Notes under the pieces: model-generated
Seen by the model: the letters and a program-made list of their open reading frames with translations, nothing else
Database searches by the model: none
What the model was told of the DNA's origin: nothing
Position numbers and translations under genes: made by a program
In this document: positions 63,401-64,000 of the stretch, piece by piece
Position numbering within the stretch: the stretch's first letter is position 1
Layout: each line of letters begins with the position of its first letter
NCBI GenBank assembly: GCA_963693285.1
Contig: OY848918.1
Span: 19,293,484-19,357,483 of the forward strand
DNA from: Xestospongia muta
Taxonomy: Eukaryota; Porifera; Demospongiae; Haplosclerida; Petrosiidae
DNA: 64,000 nucleotides
Direction of reading: 5' to 3'

Positions 63401-64000
63401 TTAATCTGATAGAGGGTCATACCTGTGGGACACCATCAATCTGTTTCTTCTCTTCTAAAGACACTCGTTCCAAGTACAAGCGTTGTCGAACAAATAAGAT
63501 AATTTCCCAGATATAAAATATGATCTAAAGACAGAAACAGACCGACTACTAATAATGACAATATAAAGAAGTGATATCAATACAATATACAAATTATGTA
63601 CATGAACAACCACATGTACAGTTGTGAATTAAAGTTAACAATATAACAGTCACTTAATACATGTAGATTTCATTGGTAACAATAAAAATGCATACAAACA
63701 CCTTCTCACAAATTCCCACCAACCATCTCTCTTCCTTTTCATATACTTTCCTTCCCATATCACATCACTATTAGTACTATTATATGTCATATTAAATAGA
63801 CTTACCTTTACAATAATAGAAAAGACAGTAATTGAGACAACAACAATAATGACACTGATTTTAACCCAATCATAATCTAACTCTCCCTTAATAGAACTGA
63901 AGTCTAACTTATCAGGACAGAATTGGTTACAATGAATTGAATAACAAGTATCTCTGAATTCTAAGTTATCCACAATATATCGACATCTGTACCACATGGA
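57729..64000 (-). CDS. ABCG half transporter with N-terminal extracellular domain (ADP1-like), 5' partial
   Basis: 21 minus-strand exons keep frame over at least 956 residues: 63806-64000, 63423-63524, 63042-63225, 62768-62875, 62584-62712, 62149-62339, 61835-61939, 61635-61721, 61417-61528, 61188-61249, 61026-61138, 60888-60978, 60528-60669, 59715-59975, 59471-59532, 59182-59318, 58932-59089, 58701-58822, 58313-58438, 58027-58229, 57729-57909. Order: Cys-rich ectodomain, one helix ([17 protein letters not shown]), a charged linker, then the ATPase: Walker A GPSGCGKTT split by an intron, signature LSGGQKKR, Walker [12 protein letters not shown]-loop TIHQPR. Membrane segments follow ([44 protein letters not shown]), then the last loop with [12 protein letters not shown]. 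Known: ABCG places ATPase before membrane domain; ADP1/ABCG28 types have this N-terminus. Odd: no sixth helix follows; the frame ends at TAG 57729-57731. Substrate unknown; 5' exons lie beyond the window. Confidence 0.85.
60410..60452. repeat. TA microsatellite in ABCG intron
   Basis: Uninterrupted (TA)n of about 42 bases between ABCG exons at 59975 and 60528. A shorter one lies at 6357-6377. Confidence 0.95.

Overview
The window reads as nuclear DNA of an early-branching animal. It is very AT-rich, introns are short to medium with GTRAG/YAG borders, and genes are built from many small, in-phase exons. The gene content (an ankyrin - Roc GTPase - COR - death-domain protein without a kinase, NIDO-type extracellular modules, an ADP1-like ABCG transporter, and animal-type CACTA, piggyBac and DNCCGQNKNN-type element remains) best fits a demosponge such as Amphimedon queenslandica. 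The species is an inference from style and content, not from a search.

Layout. 1-4.5 kb (+): a broken ankyrin/COR/tandem-death-domain gene. 5.7-6.7 kb (-): a small spliced gene I do not recognise. 8.6-9.4 kb (-): relic exons. 9.4-12.6 kb: AT-rich DNA with dispersed repeats. 12.65-15.6 kb: a segmental-duplication copy carrying a dead death-domain gene 3' end. 15.6-17.1 kb: a CACTA-like transposon with both inverted ends. 18.1-20.3 kb (+): a lightly decayed DDE-like element protein with conserved splice sites, ending in a perfect 61-bp palindrome. 20.6-22.9 kb: microsatellites and small tandem repeats. 23.05-32.55 kb (+): the one intact member of the family, a seven-exon ankyrin-Roc-COR-death gene predicting 959 residues. 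33.5-35.4 kb (-): a damaged basic/coiled-coil protein gene, divergent from a zinc-finger-like fragment at 35.5 kb (+). 36.3-36.7 kb (+): an orphan death-domain exon. 38.2-39.4 kb (+): an internally deleted piggyBac transposase. 41-46.4 kb: decayed exons including three NIDO-type relics. 52.1-54.5 kb: the second copy of the death-domain segmental duplication. 55.3-56.6 kb: a long CT microsatellite and a tandem 556-bp duplication. 56.9-64 kb (-): an ABCG half transporter running off the right edge, with a short hydrophilic ORF overlapping its last exon.

Functionally, the left 55 kb is a nest of one gene family. One intact sensor-like gene (ankyrin recognition surface, Roc P-loop switch, COR, death-domain output) sits among truncated and pseudogenised relatives, orphan death-domain exons and transposons. 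The most interesting signal is in the first ankyrin exon of the two paralogs. Introns on both sides are about 98-99% alike, but the exon differs at 11 of 81 aligned bases, and all six changed codons are replacements. That is the pattern expected of diversifying selection, or of exon-scale recombination, in a recognition protein. The ABCG gene on the right looks unrelated and intact up to an odd C-terminus that lacks the sixth membrane helix.
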